Source of the DNA: Arctopsyche grandis
Taxonomy: Eukaryota; Arthropoda; Insecta; Trichoptera; Hydropsychidae
Reading direction: 5' to 3'
NCBI RefSeq assembly: GCF_051622035.1
Contig: NC_135364.1
Location: 25,474,501 to 25,538,500, forward strand
Length of the DNA stretch: 64,000 nucleotides
Shown: in pieces, positions 46,978 to 57,522 of the stretch
Numbering within the stretch: the first letter of the stretch is position 1
Layout: every line of letters begins with the position of its first letter
Translations under genes and position numbers: made by a program
The notes under the pieces: model-generated
The model's database searches: none
Told to the model about the DNA's origin: nothing
The model's input: the letters and a program-made list of their open reading frames with translations, nothing else

Positions 46978-47363
46978 GGGTTTGGTGCAAACGATCGAAA
47001 AGCGCCAGACAGATTGAACCACAGATTAACTGGATGGCTGCTTTAAACGCAATTCTCGACTTCACGAATGAAAAATTGCACATCAGATGAAGATAACCTT
47101 TCGATGTGCACAGATGCAATTATTAAAATGGTAATTATTAAAACTGAGTTGGATCTTTCTGGCGAGTTTTTAATAATTTAATAAGGAAAAATTCGGAACT
47201 AAAGTATCAGAAGCACAGAACATATGCAGGGTAGACTGTTATGTTGGGACTTCGGGTAGATTTCACTTAGTGTAAGTGCCAGCAGTGCGCACGCATAAGG
47301 TACAGGTGTCGTTAATCTGTGGTTCAGTCTGTCTGGCGCTTTTCAATCGTTTGCACCGCATCG
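46978..47363 (+). mobile_element. TIR element, GGTGCAAACGATCG family, copy 3
   Basis: Flanking duplication ATGTAAAG (46970-46977 and 47364-47371). It lies 119 bp beyond the dsf stop codon, so it may be in the 3' UTR or just past the gene end. Confidence 0.9.
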
Positions 47364-47371
47364 ATGTAAAG

Positions 47372-48070
47372 ACATAAATATACATATATTCTACTTTTAA
47401 TACATATTATCAAATTTGTATATGTGTATAGAAAATTTTTAGCATTGAGGAGTTGGCACTTGATTCAAGTTGAAAGTGAAAGTATTAAATTTTAGCGTAC
47501 TCAAGTTGTCAAGCCAATGGGTCGCGTGCAGTTTACTTACCGCAAGTGACAAAGACGATTGAACTTGTATAAATGTGAAGGTTCAATCCTCAAGTTGATA
47601 CCATTAAAATTGTGTTGTGTGAAAGCCCCTTAAAGTTAACTTGAAAACTCGAGTCATAGTTGCGAAATATGTAATAATTTTAAATGGATTGTGAAAAATT
47701 ATTATTAGAATAATTTATTAATTTAACGGTGTATTTCAAACAATTTATACTAATCATAAGTGTAAATAATATATATGTAATCTGAAAACTTTGGTTATTG
47801 AATCTAACAATTATTCAATTAGATAAATAAACATATTAAACTGGTACATATGAATATTTAAAAAAAAAAATTATATCTTTAAATATTGTGCATATCCATC
47901 CTATGTATGAAATTATTAAAATATTAATAACAATTGTAAATATTTAACAAATACAAATATTTATTAATGTTCCCAAAATAAAATATAATATATGAAGTCC
48001 AAAAACGTTCAAAATTTTATTTACAAACTCGGCTATATCTACTAATTATTAAAATCAAAAAATAATAAGT
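47372..48070. other. AT-rich intergenic DNA
   Basis: Between the converging dsf and CHORDC1 genes. No gene or clear repeat is seen. Confidence 0.45.
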
Positions 48071-48586
48071 CTGTAAGTATAAAAGCACAGCTTGTACCAC
48101 CTCGAATCGAGGTCGATGATCTCATATTTTTCTACTTAAAATATCACGTTTAAAAGCACCATCGTGTACAAGCATGCAGAGCCAACCTTGCCCGAAATAT
48201 CTTCGTTCACAAAAGGGCAAAAACACCACCAACACGCTCCATATAAACAACCTCGAGTCCATAGGAACCCCCGAGAGCATGATATCACAATACAGCTAAG
48301 CAACAAACAACCTCGAGCTCGTAGGAATTTTCAACAGCATGATCTCACGAGCCAAGCTAGGCATTACCCAACTAACCAGGATAGAAACTAGTGCATCAGC
48401 CTCAGATGCCAGTGAGCCCTTTGGAGTTCAGCCTGCCCACTCCTACGAAGTCGAGCAACTATGTATCTCCTTCACCGTACATACAATAACACTTGTATCC
48501 ACTAAATATTAATAAAGATCCTCTTAAAACACAACTGAAAGTTTCCATAGGCTGGGAAACGGTCGAAACATAACCACCTGTCCTAT
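48071..48586 (+). mobile_element. Possible diverged solo LTR
   Basis: The end GTTTCCATAGGCTGGGAAAC, then AACATAACCACCTGTCCTAT, parallels the end of the solo LTR at 56271-56945. An AATAAA lies shortly before. The 5' limit and target duplication are not clear. Confidence 0.45.
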
Positions 48587-49099
48587 AAATCCATCAATGA
48601 AATTATCAAAATGCATCATTTTTATTTTGAAATTGAAAATTTCTTGCATTTATCCACTCCGAAATCATGACGATTCAATATGAATGTGAAAAATGAAGTA
48701 TGATAGATTAAATCCAAGAAGAACACATGAAGAATTTTAAAATTCTAAATACACAAGTATGTATATTGCGTTTTTTTTAATAGAACAGTGATGTGCGGTT
48801 GCTCTAGTGCTATATTGCTGGGCAACCGTCTCGTTCTCCAACGAAACGGTCTCTCAGACTGTATTCGTTGGGGGAGTGGTGACCTCATGTAGAGGGCTTT
48901 ATTGGTTGACTTCAGTGACCTCTAAAGTGGGCTTATATACACAAGAATTTTAGGTACGCCATATTTTCTTCCAGAATGTCCTTTTTACAAACCTCTTTTA
49001 TATTTCACTTCGCTCTTTTTACAAGTCTTTAAATTTCTGATTTACTGAAAACCTTATGTGGGAAAAAATGTACATTTTGTAAAAAGAAAAAAAAAAAAA

Positions 49100-49103
<4 letters not shown>

Positions 49104-49166
<63 letters not shown>
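49104..49166. repeat. (TA)n microsatellite
   Basis: About 63 bp of TA dinucleotides beyond the CHORDC1 stop codon. Confidence 0.95.
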
Positions 49167-49170
<4 letters not shown>

Positions 49171-49587
49171 TTACATAAAATCTCAAAATAAATTTTTGCC
49201 TTGAACTTGTTACCCACCAACTCTGGGTACATGAACATCACACGAACAATTTATATATGAATAGTAGCGATTGATTCTTTCTACAAGTCACTAAAATCAA
49301 CTAAACGTTATTTTTTTGCATTTTCAATTACATGTAAAGACCCTACTGAAGCGTTATATTAGTAGATATGTATTTCACTCAATGTTAAATTAAAGAGTAT
49401 CAAATGTGGAATGATTGGAAAAATTAAAATAAGTGTTTAGTATGTTGACGTAATTTATTTATATAAAGCGTTTTATATAAGAAATTTAAATTAGTATGCA
49501 AAAAAAAAGAAAACAAAAGCATATCATTATTAAAATGATAAAAATCAAAACAGCTATCAGAATAGCAAAAAATTTAATAATTTTTTT

Positions 49588-52215
49588 TTAATCGACATCT
49601 TCAATTTCGGATATATTAACACGACCCATTTGCGGAATAGGTTCAACATCGTCTAAATCTACACAGTCATCTTCCGAAGTGTGACCATTGGTGTCATTCA
49701 CGACAGCTTCAACTTCAACCTCTTTGAGAATGATTCTTGGAAAATTTAAATCTCTCCAAGACCCCAGCTCGGCTTTACGAAGTTTTATTTCTACTTTAGT
49801 TCCGAACATCTCGGCACTACTCTCTTCAATATTAATAATCTAAAATTGAAAATTCAAACACTTGAGATATGATAAATTACACGTTATGATATGATAATAG
49901 CTTTGTTATTATACTAACTCCTTGTAATTCAAGATCCATATTAAATTTGGCACCATTTTCGTTGGGAAATTCGAGTTCGACGAATAGTCGAATTGGATTA
50001 ATCTTAATTAAACTTGTTTTAGGGTTGTATTCCTTTGCATACACGGCAACTACTACGAAATTTCCAGTTTGATGCCAATCCCATCTGCATTTAACCATAT
50101 TAGACAACGCAGCCTGAAAAAGAATATGAAATGGTTTGAGATTTTAGAACTATTTGAAGAAAAATAGCCGAAGATTGAACATTCAACCTCATTTTTCCAC
50201 TTATGTGAACCAGTTTTACATCCGACTTGATTGATAAAAGTGCTAAAATCAGTCGTCTTTTTCTGACAACAAGACCAAAACTTCATGCCTTCATGGAAAA
50301 TAGGAGTGCCCGGATGATGAAGACAATCTTCACCTTTGCTCTCCGGTCCTTCATATTCACCTTTACATCCACCGTTCTTACACTTGGTACCGACGATAAT
50401 ACTGAAATTTCAAAAAGAAATTCTATAATCGTTACAATCAAAGCGTGCGAATTTCCAATCATATACAGTATACTCTCGATTATCCGTGCTTGAAAAATAA
50501 TAATTAAATTCCCTTTTTATATGTCTTTTACTATTGCGTTTATTTTTTCAGTCGTTTTTGATCACCGAAGAAGTAACAAGTGCGTGTATTCAGAGCAGAT
50601 TTTTTTCGTAACATACATATGTTTAATTATTTTCAATTGCTGATGCCTAAAAATAATTTATAATACACCCATATATACTAACTTGAAAAAACTGCATGCC
50701 ATATATAATATTCCGTTTGTTAGACATTACTAACAAACTAACCAGTAGATTCTATGACAGAATCACTAATAACCATACTAACACACTTGTGAAGAGTCTC
50801 GGTGATTACAACAAAATGTCTATACCCTTCAGGTATAAACACAGATTACCTAAACACAATCTGCTTTAGGTCATCGACTTTAGAGAGTCTTTAATCAATT
50901 TTATGTATTAGATGTATTATGAGCATTTATTAGAATTGTAAATAGGTTTTTGAGCTCTTTTTCCTATTACGCTGTACATATTAACATTATAATAATATAA
51001 TACTATGACTACTAACAAAATTGAATTAAAATTGTAAAATACAAAATGATCAGTAGATCAGTAGCTATTAAAATGGATATAAGATGTATTGTGAACATAA
51101 TTTAGTAATAATAAAAAGGATTTAAAAATCAAAATCAATTGCTGATGAATTCTGCATCGAATTTTGAGAATATTTGCTAAGGGAAAATTAGTAACCCGAT
51201 CAAATCTATAATGCAGATGAAACAGGTCTGTACTGGAAGTGCTTGCCGACAAAAACGCTGGCTTCAATGAGAGAAAAGTCGAATCCTGGACATAAATCGT
51301 CCAAAGAAAGGATAACTGTCATGTGTTGCGGAAATGAAAAATCTTCCCGTCGATTACTCTAGTCAGAAAGGGGCATAAATGGACAGGGAAATTTTTGAAG
51401 AAATGGGTTCCAGAGGTGCAAGATTTAAAAAAAAAAATAAGGGATTGCCACAGAAAGCAGTATTGCTATTTAGATAATGCCCGTTTTCATCCGAACGAAA
51501 GCATATTGGAAACAAACGATTAAAAAAATTTAGCCCCCTAATATGACATCTTTGATTCAGTCCATGGACCAAGATCTTTAATGAAACGTCTTTATCATCA
51601 ATGTCTTCTGAAAACTCTTGTTGAGGAATACGACAACCTGATCAATTTCTGGAATGACGATATTGGATGCTATACACGGAATAGCACAATCTTGGTCAAA
51701 AGTAAAGCCAGTAACACTTGTACGATCATGGAGAAAGATTCTTCCTGCCATGGAAACAGATTCAGTGGATTTTGAAGAGAATGAAGCATATGATATATCT
51801 AAATTATGTGGATTATTGGTAAATTTAAAATGTTTTGATAACATGTATAAGGAAAACATCGAGGAGTGGCTCAATCATGATTTAAGTGATCAAGGTTTCA
51901 AACGCATGGATGATGCAGATATCGTTTCTTTTTCTTCTCAAGAGGAAAACAATGAGAGTGACACTACAAGTGGAGAAGATATCAGTGGTTCATTAGTCAT
52001 AAACTAGTACTAACTACTAACGGCTAATCTGCTTAACTATGAGCGTTTTACTTAATAAATAACGAGTATTAAAATTATGAATCAAAAAATTGTGTTATAA
52101 ATATGATATTATATTCGAAACCAAGTCAAAATTTGATGATTCGGATTATCCGTGTTTTTTAATTGTCCGTGCCCTTCCTCCCCAGCATTAATCAGCCCGG
52201 ATAATCGAGAGTGTA

Positions 52216-52285
<70 letters not shown>

Positions 52286-55200
52286 TTAATCAAAATGTGA
52301 AATACAAACACGTCACTAAAAGATTCTTGATTGTGACTGGTGTTTTTATTTGGACATTGATGGAATTTTTGTTTCAAAGAGGCTGCAATAGTCGGAACTA
52401 TGGCAGTGAATGCGGTTTCAAAAGGCGGTCTCTTTAGAGACGATACGGCTATAGGTTTTGGCGTGTTTACTTCTATCGGAAAGTGTGCGGTTTCCTTATC
52501 GACTACGGGCTTCGGAGGCTCTGGAGGTTTCTGGATGGAACATTTATAATATCGAAATTAAGTACAAAATATGTTGTGTTTTATACAACAATGTGTATAC
52601 ATATTGATAAAACGTTACCACATTAGAATGTTTAGATAAGGCGCATCCTTTTATGTTGAGGAACTCTGTGAAATCTATACATTTTTTATTACAACAACTC
52701 CATCCTTTGTAAGCGTCATGAAAAAATGGCAATCCTGGATGATGACAACATTCATCTAAAAAAAAAAAAAAAACAAAAATAAAGAACTTAAAATCAAGAA
52801 TAAAAGGTGCTACTTTAGTATGCGGTCTACCTTCACATATCTACTTTAGTATGCGATCTACCTTCACGTTTTTACTTTAATATGCAGTCTCACTGTCTCA
52901 GTTCTCGCGGGTGACACTGAGACTGAATAATACCGACCCTAACAACCTAATCTTAAATGAATAGAACCAACCTTAACTTAACCTAACCTATCCCGACCCT
53001 TAAATAAATCGGTATATATTTTTTAAGTTTTATTTCATCAATATTTTCACAAAAAAAAACATATCTTAGCAGCCAACACCTATTTATTTAAGGGTCAGGA
53101 TAGGTTAGGTTAAGTTAAGGTTGGCCCTATTCATTTAAGATTTGGTTAAGAGATATGCTGACGATATTTTGATAGAAATGCTTCGACAACATTATGGGGC
53201 GGCAGGAAAAAACAAAAATTGTAATAAACATTTCGTTGCTACGATACAAAAAAAAAAAAAAAAATAGTCGACTGCGACTCAAAAGTAGACCGCATACTAA
53301 AGTAGCACCGAATAAAATGTATCAAACTTTAGATTAAGGAATTTTAACAAATTCAAATTTAATACTAAACAGCTTTCAATCAGAAATGCAACCCAAATCA
53401 AATGTATATAACCAGCAGAATAGACTAGTGGTTAGCATATAATGCTTTGAATAAAGTGGTCACGTGTTCAAATCCCACTGGTTTCTGTTGGCCAGACCTT
53501 GGATTTGTGACTCCAGCTCGATCGTTTCCTATCAGAGTTTGCCAATTTGTCTCATTTTCATTGAAACGGTTCCAACAAATAGGCAACCTTACCCATTTTC
53601 CCACAAATTTCGAGTTGTCAGCAATCTCGAATTTCGCTGAATTGTATAAAATGCTGCAAATTTACAAATTTGACCATAGATGTCTCTGTGGATGTTAATT
53701 GATAAATATTTACTTTGTATAATAGTACTTGTATGAAATGTACAATGTTTCTGGCCAGGAAGGCGCATTGCAGATGCCTGTTAGGCTTTACTGGTATGAA
53801 TTAAAATAAATAAAATAAAAATATGGAAATTTGACCAAACCAAAATAAAAACTAGTTTAAAAATTGTCCACCAGATCAAACCAAATTTTATGTTTCAGTT
53901 CGAAAAAAATACTTAGTGATTTTGGAAACCAAAAACCATGAAGAATTATCTGTGTTTCTGATTCATACGTTTCATTTAATTTATTTACCCTAGTAGAAGC
54001 TCTGCAAATATACATGTAGGGTTGGAATTGAACGAAAGGCTGATGTATGGGCTATGGCTGAGAAAGAGTATGTTACGACTGATTGTGAGAAGGGGATGAA
54101 AAGGGGCAGAGATGTAACGGTTAGTCGCAGTTGGACCTGTGCTCCGCGCGGTTGGTCGCTTAACCTCCGCACGTATCGTCTTAATAAACAACATGACTGA
54201 AAACGCACGTGTTTGATCTTCACCTCAACCGTCACATCTCAACCGTGGTCCTGAACAGCGTCATCTGTCAGGAATCTGTACCACATACATATATACTATC
54301 CATACAGGGTTGCCAGATGTCCCTATTTGAGCGGGACTGTCCCGAGTTCAACAGACAAATCCCAAGTCTCGTATTGCCTCTGAAAATCCCGACTTAGCAA
54401 AATTTGTATATATACAAAAATGTATAGAATTTTCTTCAATTGAAGAATTAGCAAAATTAACAATAGAAGTCTGTTTATTAAACAAATTTTTACTGAAACA
54501 AACAAGAATAAAACAATGTATAAGAAATGGACAATATTTTTTAAATATCATTCCGCTTGTAATAATTTGTATAAACTTGTGGCCCATATCCTCTCAATTT
54601 TAAATTCCATTGAAATTTTCGGAAGAATATTAGATTTAATGAGTGCAACCTGAAGAAAGGAAAGAAACAGATTATTATTAAAAACCGTAGAAGCTGAATA
54701 AATGAAATTGTAGTGACTTAAGAAAAATTTTATCAAACATATTTTGAAACAAGTTAAAAGCTAGGAAAATGCTTATAATTAAATTGTTATGATTGTATGA
54801 AATTTTGCATTTAAAACAAAATGTAATTTCTGTAATTGTATCCAATATATTTTAATAACTGTTGATTATTAAGTGACTATTTTTATATGCTCTCTTCTAC
54901 ATACATATATACAAATTTATATACTAATTTACATACATTATAATTTAATTTGAAATATTTTTTTCTTAATTTCTCAATTAATTCTTAAATTTTTTGATAG
55001 TTCGAAATATTGAATATCCCGATCTGTGATTCTGGAAATCTGGCAATCATGTATTCATATGACGCATTTAATTATTGTATGACGGATTTAAATCTAGATT
55101 CGAATTGTATAATTTTAAAAATAGTAAAATTTTCAATACATTCATAGTGAACTTTACTAGATTGCATCGAAATTTACATTAGAACATGTCTCAGTATGAA

Positions 55201-55333
55201 AATATGTTATGTAGGAAATCATAACCTAAGAGAAAATATTGTCAAATTCGAAAATAAATGCAAGACCTTGAACGCTATTTTCGGGATCGTAGGTTTTGCC
55301 GCAGCCGCGATTGTAGCAGTTGAGAGCTGGCAT
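49588..55333 (-). CDS. CHORDC1: CHORD and CS domain protein (CHORDC1/morgana), Hsp90 co-chaperone
   Basis: Exons in coding order: 55333-55267, 52755-52619, 52530-52310, 50401-50188, 50113-49919, 49839-49588. They sum to 1086 nt with closed phases: 361 codons plus stop, close to the family length (about 330-355). CHORD I (about residues 5-67) has NCYNRGCGKTYDP, CCHHPG and KGWSCCNKKCIDF. CHORD II (about 148-210) has CKNGGC, CLHHPGTPIFHEGMKFWSCC and GCKTGSHKW. The CS domain (about 218-310) has CRWDWHQTG and VEIKLRKAELGSW. The tail is acidic. CHORD modules bind zinc; the family works in the cytosol with Hsp90 and, in flies, limits centrosome duplication. The start ATG gives MPALNCYNRG, the expected N-terminus. 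Intron 3 carries a Tigger transposon, intron 1 several other elements. The exon 3 donor (GTTTGT) was chosen by phase and is the least certain border. Confidence 0.95.
50645..51136 (+). mobile_element. Jockey-like LINE 3' end nested in the Tigger element
   Basis: It aligns with 1-965 minus its insert: same ORF tail (TPIYTNLKKLHAIYNIPFV-like) and the same 3' UTR ending in TTTAAAAATCAAAA. The Tigger copy must already have been present when it inserted. Confidence 0.85.
51140..52007 (+). pseudogene. Broken Tigger/jerky-type DDE transposase
   Basis: Across frames one reads ADETGLYWKCLPTKTLASM, then ITVMCCGNEKSS, YLDNARFHPNES and, near the end, LDAIHGIAQSWSKVKPVTL and SWRKILPAM. These are the ordered C-terminal blocks of Tigger-family transposases. 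Frameshifts and in-frame stops break the frame, and the N-terminal DNA-binding part is missing, probably replaced by the LINE insertion. The last open piece (51654-52007) has an acidic tail. Confidence 0.88.
52806..53309. mobile_element. hAT-like MITE, GGTGCTAC family, copy 2
   Basis: TIRs GGTGCTACTTTAGTATGCGG and complement; perfect 8-bp duplication GAATAAAA (52798-52805, 53310-53317). It lies 51 bp upstream of a CHORDC1 exon acceptor, in intron 1. The left fold-back arm is shorter than in copy 1. Confidence 0.92.
53409..53822 (+). mobile_element. SINE, head type II, near full length
   Basis: The head is AGACTAGTGGTTAGCATAT with B-box region GTGTTCAAATCCCAC. Body GATCGTTTCCTATCAGAG, middle TCGAATTTCGCTGAATTG, tail GGCCAGGAAGGCGCATTG and an (AAAAT)n-like end. 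It lies in CHORDC1 intron 1. Confidence 0.85.
54305..55051. mobile_element. hAT-like element, CAGGGTTGCCAGAT family
   Basis: The ends CAGGGTTGCCAGATGTCC and GGAAATCTGGCAATCATG are inverted. The flanks TATCCATA (54297-54304) and TATTCATA (55052-55059) are a 7/8 duplication. 747 bp, mostly AT-rich, no recognisable transposase. It lies in CHORDC1 intron 1. Confidence 0.8.
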
Positions 55334-55335
55334 TT

Positions 55336-55366
55336 CGCTATTCGCTATTCGCTATTCGCTATTCGC
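55336..55366. repeat. TATTCGC tandem repeat in the CHORDC1 leader
   Basis: Four consecutive units of a 7-bp repeat start three bases upstream of the CHORDC1 start codon, so they probably lie in the 5' UTR. Confidence 0.85.
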
Positions 55367-55881
55367 TTTTGGCAATCCGCAATTCGCTGCTCTAAACCGA
55401 AGAGAACCTCAGAGGAAAATCGCACCGAGCCTTCTGTCAAGCTGATCGACGCGTCTGCCAACATAAAGGCGTTCGCTTCTCGAACATTCCAACGATGAAG
55501 ATTCATGAACACGTACAATGTTCGCAAATAACAATCCATCATTTTCATTTTGCACAAATAAAAGGCTCGAACTTTATCGTATAATCGAATAAAAACCCTC
55601 AGGCCAAGCCGTCACAATATTAAAAAACCTATTCGTACATGTAAAATACGGCACAGCTAAAAATAAATTGTACCAAAATAAAATCAACCATAAAAAAAAT
55701 TACAGTAAATTGGGGTTTTCAGTTAGTATATTGTTCAGACAATAAATAACCACCGGTACGCTTGGTTCGGTAATTGGATTATTAGTCACTTTGCAATCGC
55801 CCAAAAGACAATTTTTGCCATGAAAATCGCAAACACGGAATATTTGGCACTCGAGTTCTCGTTAGTATGATAGCTAGTTAT

Positions 55882-56074
55882 CAATGGCGTGCAGTGAAAT
55901 AATTTCAAAAAGAGACAGAATTTCACTGAAATTCTGTCTCTTTTTGTCCTACAGCCTTACTTAATGAACACAGGCAGGATACAAGAGGAACAGCCTGTTC
56001 CTATTGTATCCTGCTCACGCAAATTAAATAAGGCTGTACGACAAAAAGACAGATAATTTTTCCGCACGCCACTG
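55882..56074. mobile_element. Small TIR element, CAGTGGCGTGCGGTGAAA family
   Basis: Ends CAATGGCGTGCAGTGAAAT and CCGCACGCCACTG. The interior has GACAGAATTTCACTGAAATTC and GTATCCTGCTCACGC, shared with 59491-59660 and the palindrome at 21216. It lies upstream of CHORDC1. Confidence 0.78.
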
Positions 56075-56270
56075 ATCGTGGCCATCATCGTTAGTATGAT
56101 GGCCTTTTCGGCCGCCAGATGTTCCGTTATAGAGATTTTAGTGACTTTTAAACTAGTGCTTTGTGACCAATAATCACCGAACCACTTGGTTCAGCCAATT
56201 AAGTTTGCTTTCTTCTTTTCTCTCTATTATTATTTGGAGAAGGCGATACTTTGGGCAACGAATAACGAAG

Positions 56271-56945
56271 TGTAGGAATATAACACAACTTGTGCTAATC
56301 CAAAGCAAAAACAGTGATACCATATATCCTGTACAAACATGTAGAACTCATGGGCAACGACCCCTTCGACCATTCCAGAAGAAAGAGTTCATCGTTCGAT
56401 CGTAAACGAACAAAACCCAACAATGATGTCATCAGGCCACCGCGACACATATCCTGAAAATCGTTTACTCGTGGCAGTCATTAAAACGTGCTTCTAACAC
56501 GTGTTAGCACGTGTTCTGGAAACAAAGAAAAAGCATTCATGTGTGGCGCATGAACCCATAAAACACGCGCTTCGAAAATAGGTTGACACGTGCTTCTAAC
56601 ACACGTGTCCTAGAAACAAAAAAAGCGCATGACCCTATTCTCATACGGACGTCGTCCTGGCGCTTACCCCAAAGCTATAAAACACGCGTCCCGAGAACAC
56701 ATGCCCGGAGAACAAAGAGATCTCTGCACACGCCACGCTTAGAACTTCCATATATAAACCCGCACAGCAGACGCAGCAGCAGTCCAGTCCAGACTTTTCC
56801 CCTGAAGCAGGCAATTAGCCCACTTCCCCATGAATTTTCTGTTCTTACCATAAATTTGTATACGGAACAAAATAAATTTCCTCTGTTAACTACAACGAGT
56901 TTCCATAGGCCGGGTTTCGGTCACAACATAACCTCCCGTCCTACA
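56271..56945 (+). mobile_element. Solo LTR of an LTR retrotransposon
   Basis: It starts TGTAGGA and ends TCCTACA (7-bp inverted ends, TG...CA), flanked by a GAAG duplication (56267-56270, 56946-56949). It contains a TATATAAACCC promoter box near 56755 and AATAAA near 56873. A 4-bp duplication fits gypsy-like elements, but that is only suggestive. No internal region remains. It sits between the divergent genes CHORDC1 and FIG4. Confidence 0.85.
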
Positions 56946-56978
56946 GAAGTACAAATGTTCCATTTTACGGCACTTTAC

Positions 56979-57077
56979 CTTGTCAAGAAGCTCTCTCTTC
57001 GCTCCTTCCATGAGATATTTTACATTTTCTTCTTTAACTAAAATCTCGAAAATTTCGTCCATCGAGAGATACACGAA
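56979..57077 (-). CDS. Unidentified exon-like segment
   Basis: Exactly 33 codons lie between an acceptor-like ATATGACAG and a donor GTAAAGT. The translation contains MDEIFEILVKEENVKYLMEG, a helix-rich, codon-plausible text unlike the surroundings. I do not recognise the family, and no connecting exon was confirmed on either side. It could be an internal or first exon of a small gene divergent from FIG4, an upstream exon of CHORDC1, or chance. A low-complexity or element origin seems unlikely from its composition. Confidence 0.35.
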
Positions 57078-57522
57078 CTGTCATATTAACGAGAACTCGA
57101 GAGCCAGATATTCTGTATTCGTGATTTTCGTGTGCACGATTGCAATGTGGGGAATAATCTGTTTACTTCAACAATTATATTGTTTCTCCTTCTTAGTACA
57201 GTCTTTATTTTTGGAAATATATATTTAAACGTCCTAAATCGTTTTTAAAAGAATGGGTAAATAGATTTAGTATTCAGAGGTGAAGTATTGAAAAACAATC
57301 TAATTGTTATTCAGTTATTGCGACACATTTTTAAAATATCCAAAAAGTTGTTCCATACAAATATGTAGCCATATTCTGAACGGTTAATACCAAATCTGTC
57401 AATTTGACAGCTCATCGTCTAAAAAACTTAATAATGTAAATTAATACATAAAAAGAGTTCTAAATAATTTAATTTCGTTGTTATTTCTGTAAATACCGTT
57501 TCAAACCATAAGATATTTTACC
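57078..57522 (+). promoter_or_regulatory. FIG4 upstream region
   Basis: About 445 bp of AT-rich DNA precede the FIG4 start. No clear TATA box or CpG cluster is visible. An inverted CTGTCAAATTGACAG motif near 57396-57410 is the only notable site. Confidence 0.35.

Larger units (their letters stand above)
50466..52218 (+). mobile_element. Tigger/pogo-type DNA transposon in CHORDC1 intron 3
   Basis: Ends CAGTATACTCTCGATTATCC and GGATAATCGAGAGTGTACTG are inverted and flanked by TA (50464-50465, 52219-52220), the pogo/mariner target. The interior holds a jockey-like LINE 3' end (50645-51136) and a broken transposase (51140-52007). The right end abuts a (TA)n run (52219-52280). It is oriented opposite to the host gene. 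Confidence 0.9.

Noticed and set aside
54070..54236. Possible short solo LTR (TGTTACG...CGTCACA with AATAAA).
   Set aside because: The flanks show no target duplication and the start is ambiguous; it remains only a suspicion.
54548..54649. Minus-strand exon-like ORF (33 codons after an AG acceptor, ending in TGA) that joins in phase to the 56979-57077 segment.
   Set aside because: It lies wholly inside the hAT-like element at 54305-55051, which has its own TIRs and target duplication, so the in-phase join is probably chance.
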